A stretch of DNA of 59,076 bases, taken from assembly GCF_000765745.2 (NCBI RefSeq), contig NZ_JRPC02000015.1, forward strand, positions 1 to 59,076. The letters are read 5' to 3'. The position numbers and the translations under genes were made by a program. The notes under the pieces were generated by a model. It searched no databases. It had not been told where the DNA came from and was given only the letters and a program-made list of their open reading frames with translations. Source of the DNA: Helicobacter apodemus (GTDB lineage: Bacteria > Campylobacterota > Campylobacteria > Campylobacterales > Helicobacteraceae). Below are positions 33,920 through 44,733 of this stretch, piece after piece; within the stretch, counting starts at the first letter, position 1, and each line of letters starts with the position of its first letter.

Positions 33920-34486
33920 TTAGATTTTTAAGAAATTATGAAGTAATTGTTTGCCTTGAGATTGTAAAATAGATTCAGGGTGGAATTGTATGCCATAGAT
34001 TGGAAAATGTTTATGCTGGATTATCATAGGGATTTTATGATGATTTTTGGTAATAAATCCTAGCATTTGGCATTCTCCAAGTTTAGATACATATAAAGAA
34101 TGGTAGAGGGCTACTTTAAAGGGTTTAGCAATATTCTGACAAAGTTTATTAGGGATAAACTCACAAAGCATACTCTTAGCGTGTAGAGGCGTATCCATTT
34201 GTTCCACTTTGCCCCCATAGACTTCAGCGATACATTGCATACCTAAGCATACTCCAAGTGTTTTTTTGTGGGGGAAGTTTCTAAGAATGCTTAAAGATAT
34301 TCCGGAATCTTTAGGTGAACCAAAACCTGGCGAGACAACAAGATGGCTAAAAGATTCAATAAATGCTTTTTCAACACTAGCGTCATTTTTGATAACTTTA
34401 GTCTTCGCCCCTAAGGTTAAAAAGTAATAATACAAATTGTAAGTAAAAGAATCATAATTATCAATTAGAAGTATTTTTGCATTCAT
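33920..34486 (-). CDS. pabA: aminodeoxychorismate synthase glutaminase subunit (PabA/TrpG type)
   Basis: The 188-residue class I glutamine amidotransferase has the nucleophile in GVCLGMQCIAEVYGG (about residue 78) and the His-Glu pair in YGIQFHPES (about 168). It starts ILLIDNYDSFTYNLYYYF, as PabA/TrpG do. It feeds ammonia to chorismate amination. The start overlaps the 3' end of the pabB-pabC gene by 26 bases, so it most likely serves folate synthesis rather than tryptophan. Confidence 0.9.
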   Translation of the reverse strand: MNAKILLIDNYDSFTYNLYYYFLTLGAKTKVIKNDASVEKAFIESFSHLVVSPGFGSPKDSGISLSILRNFPHKKTLGVCLGMQCIAEVYGGKVEQMDTPLHAKSMLCEFIPNKLCQNIAKPFKVALYHSLYVSKLGECQMLGFITKNHHKIPMIIQHKHFPIYGIQFHPESILQSQGKQLLHNFLKI

Positions 34487-36233
34487 TGAGTGTAACCTCT
34501 ATAATTCCTCTTAAGGAGTTGATGCAAAAGATTTTTTCTGCCTTTAAAATATCTTTTTTCCATAAAATTCTTTCTTTAATAAGTTTAGAATCTAAAAGAA
34601 CTTGCCGCATACAACCTCTCAATAAGCCACTTTCTTTAGGGGGAGTTAGTAGGATATTATCTTTTAAAATTACGATATTGCTTCTACTGCCCTCTGTAAC
34701 CTCTCCTTTTTCATTGCTATAAATATAATCAAAGATTGTTTGATTAAAAGATTCTTTAAAATGCTCTCTTAGGGTGGTTTTATGATAGAGCAAGTCGTTA
34801 TGGGAGTGAATATAATCTTTAGCAAAAGCGACTTTGTGAGAATAGATAGGGGTATAGGGGATTTGCTCAAAAAATATTTCTTTGCCTAATAAAAGACGCA
34901 AAATAGAGGGGTTGGAATCCCTTTTAAGAAAGGGTAAAAGTGTATCAGGGATACTCTCCCAACCCTCTTTAGATAAAAGTGGTTCAAAGGTTTCAAAGTT
35001 TTTTAGTGTATCAAGAGGATTTTTTAAGCTTTGGTAGGAATTTTCTAAGATTTTAGGATAATCAAAGCCCAAATCCTTTGCACTTTTTAAAAGTCTTTTT
35101 AAATGGTAAGAGAGCAAAAAGGCTTGATTATCCCGCACAAGAATTGTCTCTAAAAGTTTAAAATTATGGGGAAAAAGGAATTGGGATTTTAATTGCAATT
35201 CTTTAAATTCCTCCTCCCACTTAGAATCCCACACTATTCCACTCCCTACACCATAGCGATAAAAGTCCTCCCCTTGGTATCGCATAAGGGTTCGTATGGG
35301 GACATTAAAACGGGCTTTATTTTTGGTAATAACACCTATGGCACCACAATATACTCCTCTATCTCTAAGTTCTAGGTTTTGGATAATCCCCATCGTGGAT
35401 TTTTTGGGTGCTCCTGTGATAGAACCACAAGGGAATAAAGCACTAAAGATTTCATAAAGGGATTTGTGAGGGACTTTTGCTTGAAGTTTTGAGACCATTT
35501 GGTGAAGTGTAGGATAGGTTTTAATAGTTAGGAGGGATTTGATTTTTAGGGTATGTAGTTTAGCAATTTGGCTAATATCATTGCGTAATAAATCTACAAT
35601 CATAATGTTTTCTGAAATACTTTTAGAATCTCGTTTTAAATTTTTTTTATTTTTCTTATCCTCTTGTTTGTTTTCACCCCGTTTAATCGTCCCTTTCATT
35701 GGCTCTAAAGTAATCTTGTCTTTTTTAAGCTTAAAAAAAAGTTCGGGAGAGAGGGAGATAATCTCGACAAAGGGGGTTTTAAAATAGGCTTTATAATCTG
35801 TATCTTGCATACAAAGCAAAGCTTTAAAAATCTCTAATCCCTCACAATGGCTTTGTAAATGTATCTCTTGTGTGAGATTGACTTGGTAGGTATTCCCCGC
35901 TTTTAGATGGTGCTTTACTTTTTCAAAAGTATGTTTGTAAAGTTCCTCATTAAGTCCTTGTTTAAGGGTGGGATAAAATAAAGCTTTACTTTTTAGGGAT
36001 GAAGCAAGGAGAGGAGAACGTCTCTTAAAAAGGATAAATTCTAATAAAGGCTTTTTATGCTCTTTTTGCTCTTGCAAGGCAAATAAACCTGCTTCATAAC
36101 TAACATACCCAACTAAATAACCATATTTTGCATATTTTTGTATTTTTGTAAAGCAAAGGGGTAAGTCCTTTTTGCTAAAAGCAAAAATATGCTTGAGAGG
36201 TTTAGAATAAACATAATTGCCAAAAACTACCAT
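34461..36233 (-). CDS. pabB: fused aminodeoxychorismate synthase component I and lyase (PabB-PabC)
   Basis: The 590-residue protein has an N-terminal chorismate-utilising domain (about 1-330) with TYQVNLTQEIHL, PMKGTIKRG, MIVDLLRNDISQIAK and the SITGAPKKSTM loop. A C-terminal class IV aminotransferase-fold lyase domain (about 340-590) follows, with the PLP lysine in LLYHKTTLREHF and EVTEGSRSNIVIL. It makes 4-aminobenzoate from chorismate in one chain. pabA overlaps downstream. The long AT-rich stretch around residues 190-205 (KRGENKQEDKKNKKNLKRDS) is an odd lysine-rich insertion before MIVDLLRND. Confidence 0.92.
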   Translation of the reverse strand: MVVFGNYVYSKPLKHIFAFSKKDLPLCFTKIQKYAKYGYLVGYVSYEAGLFALQEQKEHKKPLLEFILFKRRSPLLASSLKSKALFYPTLKQGLNEELYKHTFEKVKHHLKAGNTYQVNLTQEIHLQSHCEGLEIFKALLCMQDTDYKAYFKTPFVEIISLSPELFFKLKKDKITLEPMKGTIKRGENKQEDKKNKKNLKRDSKSISENIMIVDLLRNDISQIAKLHTLKIKSLLTIKTYPTLHQMVSKLQAKVPHKSLYEIFSALFPCGSITGAPKKSTMGIIQNLELRDRGVYCGAIGVITKNKARFNVPIRTLMRYQGEDFYRYGVGSGIVWDSKWEEEFKELQLKSQFLFPHNFKLLETILVRDNQAFLLSYHLKRLLKSAKDLGFDYPKILENSYQSLKNPLDTLKNFETFEPLLSKEGWESIPDTLLPFLKRDSNPSILRLLLGKEIFFEQIPYTPIYSHKVAFAKDYIHSHNDLLYHKTTLREHFKESFNQTIFDYIYSNEKGEVTEGSRSNIVILKDNILLTPPKESGLLRGCMRQVLLDSKLIKERILWKKDILKAEKIFCINSLRGIIEVTLNECKNTSN

Positions 36234-38228
36234 TTAAAACTTAAATTCATTAATTTTTGCTTCAATCTTTTGTGATTGGCTTGAAAGCTCCTTAGAGACA
36301 CTAGAGATTTTATCCATTTCTTGAGAAATGTTTTGTAAATATTCATTTAACTCTTTGTTGTTGTTTAAAAGTGAGTTTGTTTCGTTATTAAGCTGCTGTG
36401 AGCTTGAAATTGTTTCATTAGCAAGAGAGCTTACGCCCTGTATGCTTTCATTAACCTTGTTGATATTTTCTTGAATTTGGTGGGAATTATCTACAAAAGA
36501 AAAAAAGTTTTTAGAATTTTGTGAAATTTGTGTGCTAACATTACTGATAGACTGCGTGATGATATTAATGGTGGTATCAATTTCATTGAGGGATTTTTGT
36601 GTTCTCTCTGCTAATTTCCTTACTTCATCGGCAACCACTGCAAATCCTCTCCCGTGATCCCCTGCTCTTGCTGCTTCAATGGCTGCATTAAGGGCTAAGA
36701 GATTGGTTTGGTCTGCAATATCAACGATAGCCACTAAAATGTTTTTGATATTTTCTGCATCTTGGGTGAGTGTTGCAATATTTTCGACTAATGCTTCTTG
36801 GTTTTGTGCATCTTGTGCAATGCTTTGTGAAAAATTCGCAATAGAATTTTTTGTTTCATCTAATTGGGATTTTGCTCCTATAATATCTGTCATTGTATGG
36901 GTCGTTTTTTGGATATTGATTGCTAGTGATTCCCCAACTTCTTTGCCAATTTCATTAGAATAGTTAGAAAGTTTAAAGCTCTCTTGTGTGTAACCTAAGA
37001 CATCTTTTGCTCCTTTGAACAAATCTTGGGAAATTTGGAGATTGCGCTTACTTTGTGCGTTTAGTTCCATAAAAATTTGTTTAATAGTCTGCAAAAAGTT
37101 TTGGATTGCTTGATACATAATGCCAATTTCATCGGAGCTTTTTTTCAAAGAGAGGGTTTTGCTAATATCTTTAGTTTTATTCATATATACAAGAAATTCT
37201 AAAATTTTTCTAATCCGTGAAGTGATGTTATAAACAATAAGATAACCTATCCCTAAGGTTGAGAGAATAACTAATGCTAAAACAATACCTAATCCTATAA
37301 AATTAATAAAGTTTTTGGATTTATTATTTGAAACTGTCGAGATGAGATTATTAGCAAGATTATCTTCAATGTTTTTTAAAATATTAATTTTAAGGGTAAT
37401 GGTATCAAACCAATAAGCTTGTGAAATACCAAAATTACCAGTTTGTGCCTTTTCAATAGCGATTTTGCGTATCCTTTGCACTTCTTGGAAGCTTGGGTCT
37501 TTTATGGCTTGTTGGTAAAATTCTAAGCCCTCTTTCGTGCTATAGTGTATAAAATTTTCTAAATAGATATTTTGTGCTGTTATTAGAGCAATAAATCGTT
37601 GGTATAATCCTTCTGTAAATTTGTTAGCCCCTAAGACATTAGATAAAATAGCCCTTTCTTGTCCAGAACTTTCTTTAGCATTAATAAAGTCAATAAAAGC
37701 TATTAAAGAGCGAACCACTGCATAATCTCTGCTGATATTTGCTACTTCTGTAATATCTCCTATGAGGCTTGAAATAGTCTGTGTGTAATAGCCTAAAACC
37801 TCTCCAACTGCCATATTAAAAGAATCAACCCCCTCCCGGAATCTTTGTAGGTTTTCTAATTGTTTTAAGGAATCCTTTAAAGAGTTTTGCAACATTATTG
37901 GATAATCCCTAAAGTTAAAAGATTGTAAAAAACTTTTTAACTCCATTACTTTTTTATCGGTTAATAATCTTTGCTCTAAGAGCATTTTTTCAAAGTCTTT
38001 ATCTTTTGTCCCTAAGTAGCCCGCAGAAGCTCCCCTCTCTTTTTGTAATTCGTGGATAGTCCCACTAATATTTGCAGAAAGTAAAATACCCTTCTCCAAA
38101 AGTTCGATTCGGCCATATTCTTTATAGCTATTTTGGATTAGAAAAATCGCAATACAAGTAAAAATAACTAAAGGAATACATAAAAGTAATAACATTTTTG
38201 TGCGGATTTTAAGGTTAGAAAATACCAT
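36234..38228 (-). CDS. methyl-accepting chemotaxis protein with NIT sensor domain
   Basis: The 664-residue receptor has an N-terminal membrane helix (about 10-28), a periplasmic helical NIT-type domain with [20 protein letters not shown] (about 57-76), a second membrane helix (about 303-325), a HAMP-like stretch and a cytoplasmic signalling domain. The tip reads [20 protein letters not shown] with [20 protein letters not shown], the highly conserved CheA/CheW contact. NIT domains are linked to nitrate/nitrite sensing, but the ligand here is unknown. It is a single gene abutting pabB upstream of it on the map (pabB starts at 36233), with AAAGGAG ahead of its ATG. Confidence 0.93.
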   Translation of the reverse strand: MVFSNLKIRTKMLLLLCIPLVIFTCIAIFLIQNSYKEYGRIELLEKGILLSANISGTIHELQKERGASAGYLGTKDKDFEKMLLEQRLLTDKKVMELKSFLQSFNFRDYPIMLQNSLKDSLKQLENLQRFREGVDSFNMAVGEVLGYYTQTISSLIGDITEVANISRDYAVVRSLIAFIDFINAKESSGQERAILSNVLGANKFTEGLYQRFIALITAQNIYLENFIHYSTKEGLEFYQQAIKDPSFQEVQRIRKIAIEKAQTGNFGISQAYWFDTITLKINILKNIEDNLANNLISTVSNNKSKNFINFIGLGIVLALVILSTLGIGYLIVYNITSRIRKILEFLVYMNKTKDISKTLSLKKSSDEIGIMYQAIQNFLQTIKQIFMELNAQSKRNLQISQDLFKGAKDVLGYTQESFKLSNYSNEIGKEVGESLAINIQKTTHTMTDIIGAKSQLDETKNSIANFSQSIAQDAQNQEALVENIATLTQDAENIKNILVAIVDIADQTNLLALNAAIEAARAGDHGRGFAVVADEVRKLAERTQKSLNEIDTTINIITQSISNVSTQISQNSKNFFSFVDNSHQIQENINKVNESIQGVSSLANETISSSQQLNNETNSLLNNNKELNEYLQNISQEMDKISSVSKELSSQSQKIEAKINEFKF

Positions 38229-38278
38229 AATTTCTCCTTTTTGTTTGGTATTTGAATATGCTTAATGCAATAAGTAAG

Positions 38279-39874
38279 CTAAAATTTTGAAGAGTTCTCT
38301 ATATATTCTTCATAGCTCCCTCTAAAGTCTATGATTTCATTATTTTCTTTAAATTCTATAATGCGGTTAGCAAAGGCATCAATGAGTTCTCTATCGTGAC
38401 TTATGCAAATAATATTCCCATTATATTTATAGAGGGCTTCACCTAAAGCAATAATGGCTTCTAAATCAAGATGATTAGTGGGCTCATCTAGCACTAAAAA
38501 ATTCCCTCCCTCTAGCATTAGTTTAGAGAGCATTATGCGGTGTTTCTCTCCGCCGCTTAAACGACCTACATTTTTTTCTTGTTCCTCACCATTAAAGAGC
38601 ATTCTTCCTAAAGCATTGCGTATCTCTCCGGCTTCTTTTTTCTTATCAAATGCCCTAAGCCATTCATAAAGACTTTCTTCTCCTGTGATAAGCTCTGTAG
38701 TATTTTGTGGAAAATAACTCCTTTTTATGGTTGCTCCCCATTTTATACTTCCTGTTTTTGGTGCTAGATTCTCACAAATTAATTCACAAAAAGTGCTTTT
38801 TCCAATCCCATTGCGTCCAATAAGGGCGATTTTATCCCCGGGAAGTATTTTTAAATGCAGATTCTTTAAAATTTCTAAATTTTCATAGGCAAAACTTAGA
38901 TTTTCAATATCTAAAGCCTCATTTCCAATATTGCGTTCGGGTTTAAAAAGTATGCTAGGTTCTCTTCGGCTAGAGGTTTGCAGATTTTTTATATCAAGTT
39001 TTGCAAGTTGTTTTTGTCGGCTCGTGGCTTGTCTTGCTTTAGAGGCATTAGCGGAAAATCGAGCAATAAAAGATTCTAATTCTTCTTTTTCTTTAAGTTT
39101 TTTATTGCGCTCCATCTCTTGTTGTTTGGCTATGAGTGTGCTAGCAATATACCAATCATCATAATTTCCGCTAAACTCCCGCACATTTTGAAAATCTAAA
39201 TCTAAAATATGCGTGCAAACACTATTTAAAAAATGCCTATCGTGTGAGATAACCACTAAGGTTCCCTCATGCCTTTTGAGTTGTTCTTCTAAGTAGGCAA
39301 TAGCATTTAAATCTAGGTTATTGGTGGGTTCATCTAAAAATAAAATATCGGGCTTGGGAAAAAGCACTTGGGCTAAAAGCACTTTAAACTTATCACCCCC
39401 TGTTAGGGTTTTCATTAATTCTTTATGGATAGAGGAGGGGAATCCTAAATCCTCTAAGATTTTTTGGATTTGTATATCATACTCATAAGTGGGGTCTTCC
39501 TCTGCACAAATAGTTTCAAGCTCTCCTAATCGCTCATTAGCTGTATCGCTAAAATCTCCGCTTTCATACAAGCTTTCTTTTTCTTTGATAGCATCATAAA
39601 GCCTTTTATTGCCATATAAAACACAATCCGCAATGCTAAAATTTTCAAAGGCAAATTGATTCTGTCCTAAAACACCAATCCTTGCATTGTGGGCAAAAGC
39701 AATATTTCCATTGGTGGGTTCTATTTCTTGGCTTAAGATTTTTAAAAAGGTTGATTTTCCTGCTCCATTAGCCCCAATTAGCCCATATTTTTTGCCTTTG
39801 TTAAGCTTCAAGTTAATATCTTCAAAAAGTTTTTTGGTGGCATAGTGCATACTTAAGCCTGTGATTTGAATCAT
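38279..39874 (-). CDS. ABC-F family ATPase, YbiT-like
   Basis: The 531-residue protein has two ABC cassettes without membrane segments. Walker A sequences are GANGAGKSTFLK and GRNGIGKSTFCE; signatures are LTGGDKFKVLLAQ and LSGGEKHRIMLSK; Walker B regions are ILFLDEPTNNLDLNAI and FLVLDEPTNHLDLEAI. The interdomain linker is charged, ending ASKARQATSRQKQLAKL. ABC-F proteins act on the ribosome E site to relieve stalled translation. The arrangement and length fit YbiT. The first signature (TGGDK) is slightly unusual but common in this subgroup. Confidence 0.9.
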   Translation of the reverse strand: MIQITGLSMHYATKKLFEDINLKLNKGKKYGLIGANGAGKSTFLKILSQEIEPTNGNIAFAHNARIGVLGQNQFAFENFSIADCVLYGNKRLYDAIKEKESLYESGDFSDTANERLGELETICAEEDPTYEYDIQIQKILEDLGFPSSIHKELMKTLTGGDKFKVLLAQVLFPKPDILFLDEPTNNLDLNAIAYLEEQLKRHEGTLVVISHDRHFLNSVCTHILDLDFQNVREFSGNYDDWYIASTLIAKQQEMERNKKLKEKEELESFIARFSANASKARQATSRQKQLAKLDIKNLQTSSRREPSILFKPERNIGNEALDIENLSFAYENLEILKNLHLKILPGDKIALIGRNGIGKSTFCELICENLAPKTGSIKWGATIKRSYFPQNTTELITGEESLYEWLRAFDKKKEAGEIRNALGRMLFNGEEQEKNVGRLSGGEKHRIMLSKLMLEGGNFLVLDEPTNHLDLEAIIALGEALYKYNGNIICISHDRELIDAFANRIIEFKENNEIIDFRGSYEEYIENSSKF

Positions 39875-39886
39875 AAAATGCTCCTA

Positions 39887-41407
39887 CTACTTTAAGGTTT
39901 TGATTTTTTCAATAATAGCGGTGCTACTTTTGCCCTCTATATAGTCTATTAAGACGACTTCTTTAGCGATATTACTGCCTATTATTTCTTGATTTAGATA
40001 GTCTTTGCCCTTAACTAAAATATCGGGTTTGATTTTTTTAATAAGCTCTAAAGGGGTTTCTTCCTCAAAAATAATCACAAAATCTACACATTCTAAGGCA
40101 CATAGCATAGCTATTCTATCATATTGCGAGTTAATGGGGCGATTCTTACCTTTAAGGGTTTTAATAGAATTATCACTATTTAAGCCAATAATGAGTAAAT
40201 CCCCTAAATTTTTCGCCTTATTTAAGTAATCAATATGCCCTAAATGCAAAACATCAAAACACCCATTGGTAAAAATAATTTTAGATTCTAAGTTTTCTAG
40301 GGCTTTAATGAAATCCTCTAAGTGGGTAGGGCTAATGTATTTATCCTTATAATTTCTTATCCTCTGTGGTGTGTTTTGGAGTTGCAAGCAAAGAGGAGAT
40401 TCTTTGTGTTTATTCTCTTGGAGGGTTGATAAGAAATGGCTATCAATAAATTGGGAGTTAAGGAGATTATTTTTTCTTAAATAAGTGACAATCTCCTCTT
40501 TGGAAGCTGTGGCGGAGCCGATTTTATTCACAACAACCGCTGCTGCTGCATTAGCAAAATACACACTTTGGAGAATATTTTTTTGCAGGGAGAGCATATA
40601 GGCTAGGGCAGCAATAACCGTATCTCCAGCACCGGTTACATCAAAGACTTCTTTAGCCACTGTTGGGATTGTTTGTAGGGTTTTATCTAAGATGGCTATG
40701 CCATCCTCACTTAAGGTAATTAAAGAAAATTCTAAATCACATATTTGTTTTAATTTTTTGGCGGTTAAAAGTAGGCTTTCTTGATCGCAAATGGAGATAT
40801 TTGTGGCTTCTTTAGCCTCTTTTTTATTAGGGGTTAGGAGTGTAGCCCCGCGGTATTTTTGATAATCTTTACCTTTTGGGTCAATTAAAATTTTAATTTT
40901 AGATTTTTTCGCAAGAGTGATAAGCTCTTGTGTAAGCTTAGGGCTTAAAACGCCTTTTTGATAATCTGAAAGCACAATGCAGTCAATTTTGTGATTTTTG
41001 ATAAGTTGTGCACTAAAGTCTAAGATAAAAGATTCTCCTTTTTGGTCAATGCTTTCTTTATCCTCTTTATCGACGCGTAAAACTTGTTGGTGTGCGGCGA
41101 TAATTCTTGATTTTTTGGTTGTGGGGCGATTTTTATGAATATAAATGCCTTGTGTGTGGATATGGAGGGCTTGTAATTGATATTTTAGTTTCTCTCCTGC
41201 TTCATCAGCCCCTATCATTCCGCAGATAAAAACCTCTGCTTCTAAAGCCACTAAATTATTAGCGACATTACAAGCACCCCCTAAACTTAAGGTTTCTTTG
41301 GTTACCTCAATCACTTGCACGGGGGCTTCAGGTGAGATTCGCTCACAATTTCCCCAAACATAATGATCTAAGATTAAATCCCCAATAACTAGAATCTTTG
41401 GCTTCAA
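39887..41407 (-). CDS. hldE: bifunctional heptose kinase/adenylyltransferase
   Basis: The 506-residue protein has an N-terminal ribokinase-like domain (about 1-320; GDLILDHYVWGNCERISPEA and the catalytic VTGAGDTVIAALAYML near 255). A C-terminal nucleotidyltransferase domain follows (about 365-506; FTNGCFDVLHLGHIDYL, then GLNSDNSIKTLKG). It phosphorylates heptose-7-phosphate at O1 and later adenylylates it. The start directly follows the hldD stop. ADP-heptose made here is both a LPS precursor and, as known for relatives, a pro-inflammatory signal (ALPK1 ligand). Confidence 0.97.
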   Translation of the reverse strand: MKPKILVIGDLILDHYVWGNCERISPEAPVQVIEVTKETLSLGGACNVANNLVALEAEVFICGMIGADEAGEKLKYQLQALHIHTQGIYIHKNRPTTKKSRIIAAHQQVLRVDKEDKESIDQKGESFILDFSAQLIKNHKIDCIVLSDYQKGVLSPKLTQELITLAKKSKIKILIDPKGKDYQKYRGATLLTPNKKEAKEATNISICDQESLLLTAKKLKQICDLEFSLITLSEDGIAILDKTLQTIPTVAKEVFDVTGAGDTVIAALAYMLSLQKNILQSVYFANAAAAVVVNKIGSATASKEEIVTYLRKNNLLNSQFIDSHFLSTLQENKHKESPLCLQLQNTPQRIRNYKDKYISPTHLEDFIKALENLESKIIFTNGCFDVLHLGHIDYLNKAKNLGDLLIIGLNSDNSIKTLKGKNRPINSQYDRIAMLCALECVDFVIIFEEETPLELIKKIKPDILVKGKDYLNQEIIGSNIAKEVVLIDYIEGKSSTAIIEKIKTLK

Positions 41408-42406
41408 TTACCAGCCCTTTAGATGAATATCTTGGATTTGCCCTACATAGTCTTTAATGCCATCCTCTAAGGAGAATTTAGGCTCATAGCCTAGAAATTC
41501 TTTAGTGAGTGCAATATTAGCTTGTGTATGGGTTTGAAAAAAATTATAGGGATTATCAAAATATTCCACTTCAAAATCCCCTAAATGCTCTCTAAGAGAG
41601 GCTACTATATCATTATAACTCCTAGCCTCTCCACTTCCTACATTATAAACCCCGCTTTTTTTAGCCCTCATTGCTTTAATATTAGCTTGAATAACATCTT
41701 TAATATAGACAAAGTCGCGTTTTTGCTCCCCCATTTTAAAGAGGCGAACTTTTTTACTTTTTAAGGCTTGTAAGCCTAATTGTAAAATCATAGAAGCGGT
41801 TTTGCCTTTGTAAAATTCATTTTTGCCATAGACATTAAAATACCGTAATCCTACGATATGCAAGAAAGGAAAGCTTTGTGCGTATTTACTCGCTAAATTA
41901 TCCATCATAAGTTTAGAAAATCCATAAATGTTTTGGGGAATCTCACCGCTTCCTATATTATTGGGAGCTGGGGTATTGCCATATACACCAGCACTTGAGG
42001 CATAAATCATCTTAGAATGTGTTTTTAAGCATAATTGCAATAAATCTTTAAAGGCATTGACATTGCTTCTTAAAACAATCTCTTGATTGCTAATAGTAGT
42101 ATCAGAAATAGCTGCTTGGTGAAAGATATAATCAAACCTATTTTCTTCTAATCGTTCTAAATCTTGTTTATTGTTAATATCGCCAACAATTACTTCACCA
42201 TTAAAACCTAAGAGATTCTTAAAATGCCCTAGAGATTTAAGATTACCATTACTAAAAGTTTCTTCATTTCTAAAGCAATCAAAGACGACTACTTTAGCCT
42301 TAGGGTGGTATTCTTGAAAATACATTGCTAGATTAGAGCCGATAAATCCTGCCCCACCGGTGATTAAAATATGCTTTCCCTCTAAAGTGTCATTAATATA
42401 CTGCAT
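41408..42406 (-). CDS. hldD: ADP-L-glycero-D-manno-heptose 6-epimerase
   Basis: The 332-residue short-chain dehydrogenase fold begins with GKHILITGGAGFIGSNLAMY. It has the catalytic YGFSKLMMD (Tyr-x3-Lys) and YNVGSGEARSYNDIV. It epimerises ADP-heptose for the lipopolysaccharide core. I set the start at ATG 42406, with AAGGAC five bases ahead. A longer in-frame start at 42442 coincides with the TATAAT box and so is unlikely to be translated. hldE follows without a gap. Confidence 0.95.
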   Translation of the reverse strand: MQYINDTLEGKHILITGGAGFIGSNLAMYFQEYHPKAKVVVFDCFRNEETFSNGNLKSLGHFKNLLGFNGEVIVGDINNKQDLERLEENRFDYIFHQAAISDTTISNQEIVLRSNVNAFKDLLQLCLKTHSKMIYASSAGVYGNTPAPNNIGSGEIPQNIYGFSKLMMDNLASKYAQSFPFLHIVGLRYFNVYGKNEFYKGKTASMILQLGLQALKSKKVRLFKMGEQKRDFVYIKDVIQANIKAMRAKKSGVYNVGSGEARSYNDIVASLREHLGDFEVEYFDNPYNFFQTHTQANIALTKEFLGYEPKFSLEDGIKDYVGQIQDIHLKGW

Positions 42407-42440
42407 ACTTGTCCTTAAGAAATCTATAATTTGATTTTGC

Positions 42441-42446
42441 ATTATA
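42441..42446 (-). promoter_or_regulatory. hldD -10 box
   Basis: On minus TTGTTATAATGC has a perfect TATAAT, 35 bases before the hldD ATG at 42406. The T of TATAAT runs into an in-frame ATG, which is therefore promoter rather than coding DNA. Confidence 0.65.
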
Positions 42447-42735
42447 ACAAAAGTTTGAAAACATAAATATCTCGTTTATCATTGAAATATAAGGAATGTC
42501 TAAGAAATATTTCCTTTAAAGATTTTCAATGTTTATTTGAATTTAAATAGAGGGTATAATGTTAAGATTTGTTTTAATGTTTCTATTATACTCAAAACAA
42601 AATTATCTATGCTACGTGGTTACTATAATAAACAAATTTTTTTATTTGTCGCCATAGTCTAAAAATTATTTGTAAAATTTATGCGTTTTTAAGTAGCATA
42701 TTAAAATAAATTTTAAATCTTTAAAGGATGGAATT
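42447..42735 (+). promoter_or_regulatory. promoter region of the DUF485-actP operon
   Basis: Two good -10 boxes are present on +: GGGTATAATGTTAAG (TATAAT 42555-42560) and ACTATAATAAAC (TATAAT 42624-42629). The leaders would be about 170 and 100 bases, long enough for regulation. AAAGGATGG precedes the ATG at 42736. I see no clear operator. Confidence 0.55.
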
Positions 42736-43083
42736 ATGAAAAATGATGAGGTCATTAAGAAGTTACGAGATTTTATTTCTTTAAGGAATAAAATTTCTTT
42801 AACGCTATCAATTATCATTTTGGCATTGTATTATGCTTTCATAGTAGGTGTTGGATCATTTCCAGAGATTCTTGGATATCGTTTAGGTCCTAGTGCAATT
42901 ACGCTTGGAATTATTGTTGGTGTGCTTATAATCATTATTAGTGTTATTGCAACAGGAATCTATACTTTCTTTGCTAATGTGTATTTTGATAAAGCCCAAC
43001 AAGAAGCGTTAAGGGAATTAGAAAATAGTGGCTTATTGGAGGATTTTAAAGAGGGTAAGATTACTTATCATAAAGGAGAGTAG
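42736..43083 (+). CDS. DUF485 membrane protein, partner of ActP
   Basis: The 115-residue protein has two membrane helices (about 24-46 and 58-84) joined by a short loop with PEILGYRLGPSAITLG, then a cytoplasmic acidic tail. This is the DUF485 (YjcH) type, regularly encoded just before acetate/solute symporters of the ActP kind. Its stop abuts the next start, so it is likely part of that transport system. Confidence 0.88.
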   Translation: MKNDEVIKKLRDFISLRNKISLTLSIIILALYYAFIVGVGSFPEILGYRLGPSAITLGIIVGVLIIIISVIATGIYTFFANVYFDKAQQEALRELENSGLLEDFKEGKITYHKGE

Positions 43084-44733
43084 ATGAAGAGACTAATCAT
43101 AGCTTTAAGTATTTTTGGCAGTTTGTGTTTTGGTGCAGAGGTCGATGTTGGCGAGATTGTGAAGGTGCAGTTTAATCCAACTGCTGTTATTATGTTTTTA
43201 GTATTTGTTTTAGTAACTCTAGGAATTACCTATTATTCAAGTAAAAAAAGTCAGTCTGCAAGTAGTTTCTATACTGCTGGAGGGAATATCACAGGTCTTC
43301 AAAATGGGACAGCTATAGCCGGAGATTATATGAGTGCAGCTTCATTTTTAGGTATCACAGCACTTGTTTTTACTAATGGTTTTGATGGATTAATATATTC
43401 CATTGGGTTTTTAGTTGGTTGGCCTATTATTTTATTTTTAATTGCAGAGAAGTTTAGGAATCTTGGAAAATTTACCTTTACTGATATTGCGGCTTATCGA
43501 TTAGATTCAAAACCTATTAGAATCTTATCAGCAATATCGGCTTTAAGCGTTGTTAGTTTTTATTTGATTGCTCAAATGGTGGGTGCTGGACAGCTTATTC
43601 AAGTGCTTTTTGGACTTCCTTATGCTGTGGCAGTTGTTTTAGTAGGGGTTTTGATGATTTGTTATGTTACCTTTGGGGGAATGCACGCTACAACTTGGGT
43701 GCAAATTATCAAAGCCATTTTACTCTTAAGTGGGGCAACTTTTATGTCCTTTATGATTTTATATCTCACAAAATTTGATTTGACTTATTATTTTTCTGAA
43801 GCGATTAAAAACCATCCTCAAAGTGAGGGTATTATGAGTCCGGGAACTTTTATAAAAGACCCAATTTCAGCTATTTCATTAGGGCTTGCTTTAATGTTTG
43901 GAACTGCTGGATTACCCCATATTTTAATGAGATTTTTCACAGTTAAGGATGCTAAAGAAGCTAGAAAATCTGTTTTTTATGCCACTGTGTTTATTGGGTA
44001 TTTTTATATTTTAACTTTTATCATCGGATTTGGTGCAATTGTATTATTGCTTGGGAATCCGGATTATACCAATGCAGATGGAACTTTTAATGGTGTTGCT
44101 AATATGGTTGCTATTACTTTAGCAGAAGTTATAGGTGGAGATATTTTCTTAGGATTTATCTCAGCCGTTGCTTTTGCAACTATTTTAGCTGTTGTCTCTG
44201 GACTTGCTATCTCCGGAGCTGGAGCTATAAGCCACGATTTATTTGTGAATGTTTGTAAAAATGGTGTATGTGATCAACAATTAGAGAGAAAGGTAACGAA
44301 AATTGCTACTATTGGTATTGGAATTGTTGCTATTATTTTAGGAATGATTTTTGAAAAGCAAAATGTAGCTTTTATGGTTGGTTTAGCCTTTGGAATTGCA
44401 GCTAGTGTTAATTTCCCAATTCTCTTATTAAGCATTTATTGGAAAAATCTTACAACAAAAGGTGCCTTTTATGGAGGGTTGATTGGTTTAATTGTTGTTT
44501 TAATACTTGTGATTTTAAGCCCTAGTATTTGGGTAAAAAGTTTTGGTTTTAGTGAAGCAATTTTCCCTTATGATCATCCAGCTATTTTCTCTATTCCTTT
44601 GACCTTTATCCTTATTTATATTGTCTCTAAACTTGATACTTCTAAACGGGCTGAAATTGATAAAAGCGGATTTAATGCACAGGATTTTAGAGCTCAAACA
44701 GGTATAGGTATTAGTGAGGCAGTTTCTCACTAA
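43084..44733 (+). CDS. actP: sodium:solute symporter, ActP (acetate permease) type
   Basis: The 549-residue protein has a signal-like N-terminus ending about residue 19 (SLCFGAE), then 13 or so membrane segments. The family features are [20 protein letters not shown], then [28 protein letters not shown] (about 197) and [20 protein letters not shown] (about 274). Relatives take up acetate, pyruvate or glycolate with Na+ or H+; exact substrate is not decided here. It is preceded by the DUF485 gene without a gap. Confidence 0.88.
   Translation: MKRLIIALSIFGSLCFGAEVDVGEIVKVQFNPTAVIMFLVFVLVTLGITYYSSKKSQSASSFYTAGGNITGLQNGTAIAGDYMSAASFLGITALVFTNGFDGLIYSIGFLVGWPIILFLIAEKFRNLGKFTFTDIAAYRLDSKPIRILSAISALSVVSFYLIAQMVGAGQLIQVLFGLPYAVAVVLVGVLMICYVTFGGMHATTWVQIIKAILLLSGATFMSFMILYLTKFDLTYYFSEAIKNHPQSEGIMSPGTFIKDPISAISLGLALMFGTAGLPHILMRFFTVKDAKEARKSVFYATVFIGYFYILTFIIGFGAIVLLLGNPDYTNADGTFNGVANMVAITLAEVIGGDIFLGFISAVAFATILAVVSGLAISGAGAISHDLFVNVCKNGVCDQQLERKVTKIATIGIGIVAIILGMIFEKQNVAFMVGLAFGIAASVNFPILLLSIYWKNLTTKGAFYGGLIGLIVVLILVILSPSIWVKSFGFSEAIFPYDHPAIFSIPLTFILIYIVSKLDTSKRAEIDKSGFNAQDFRAQTGIGISEAVSH

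Noticed and set aside
42407-42442. Longer hldD start at 42442
   Set aside because: Its ATG overlaps a perfect TATAAT box and has no ribosome site, whereas ATG 42406 has AAGGAC.
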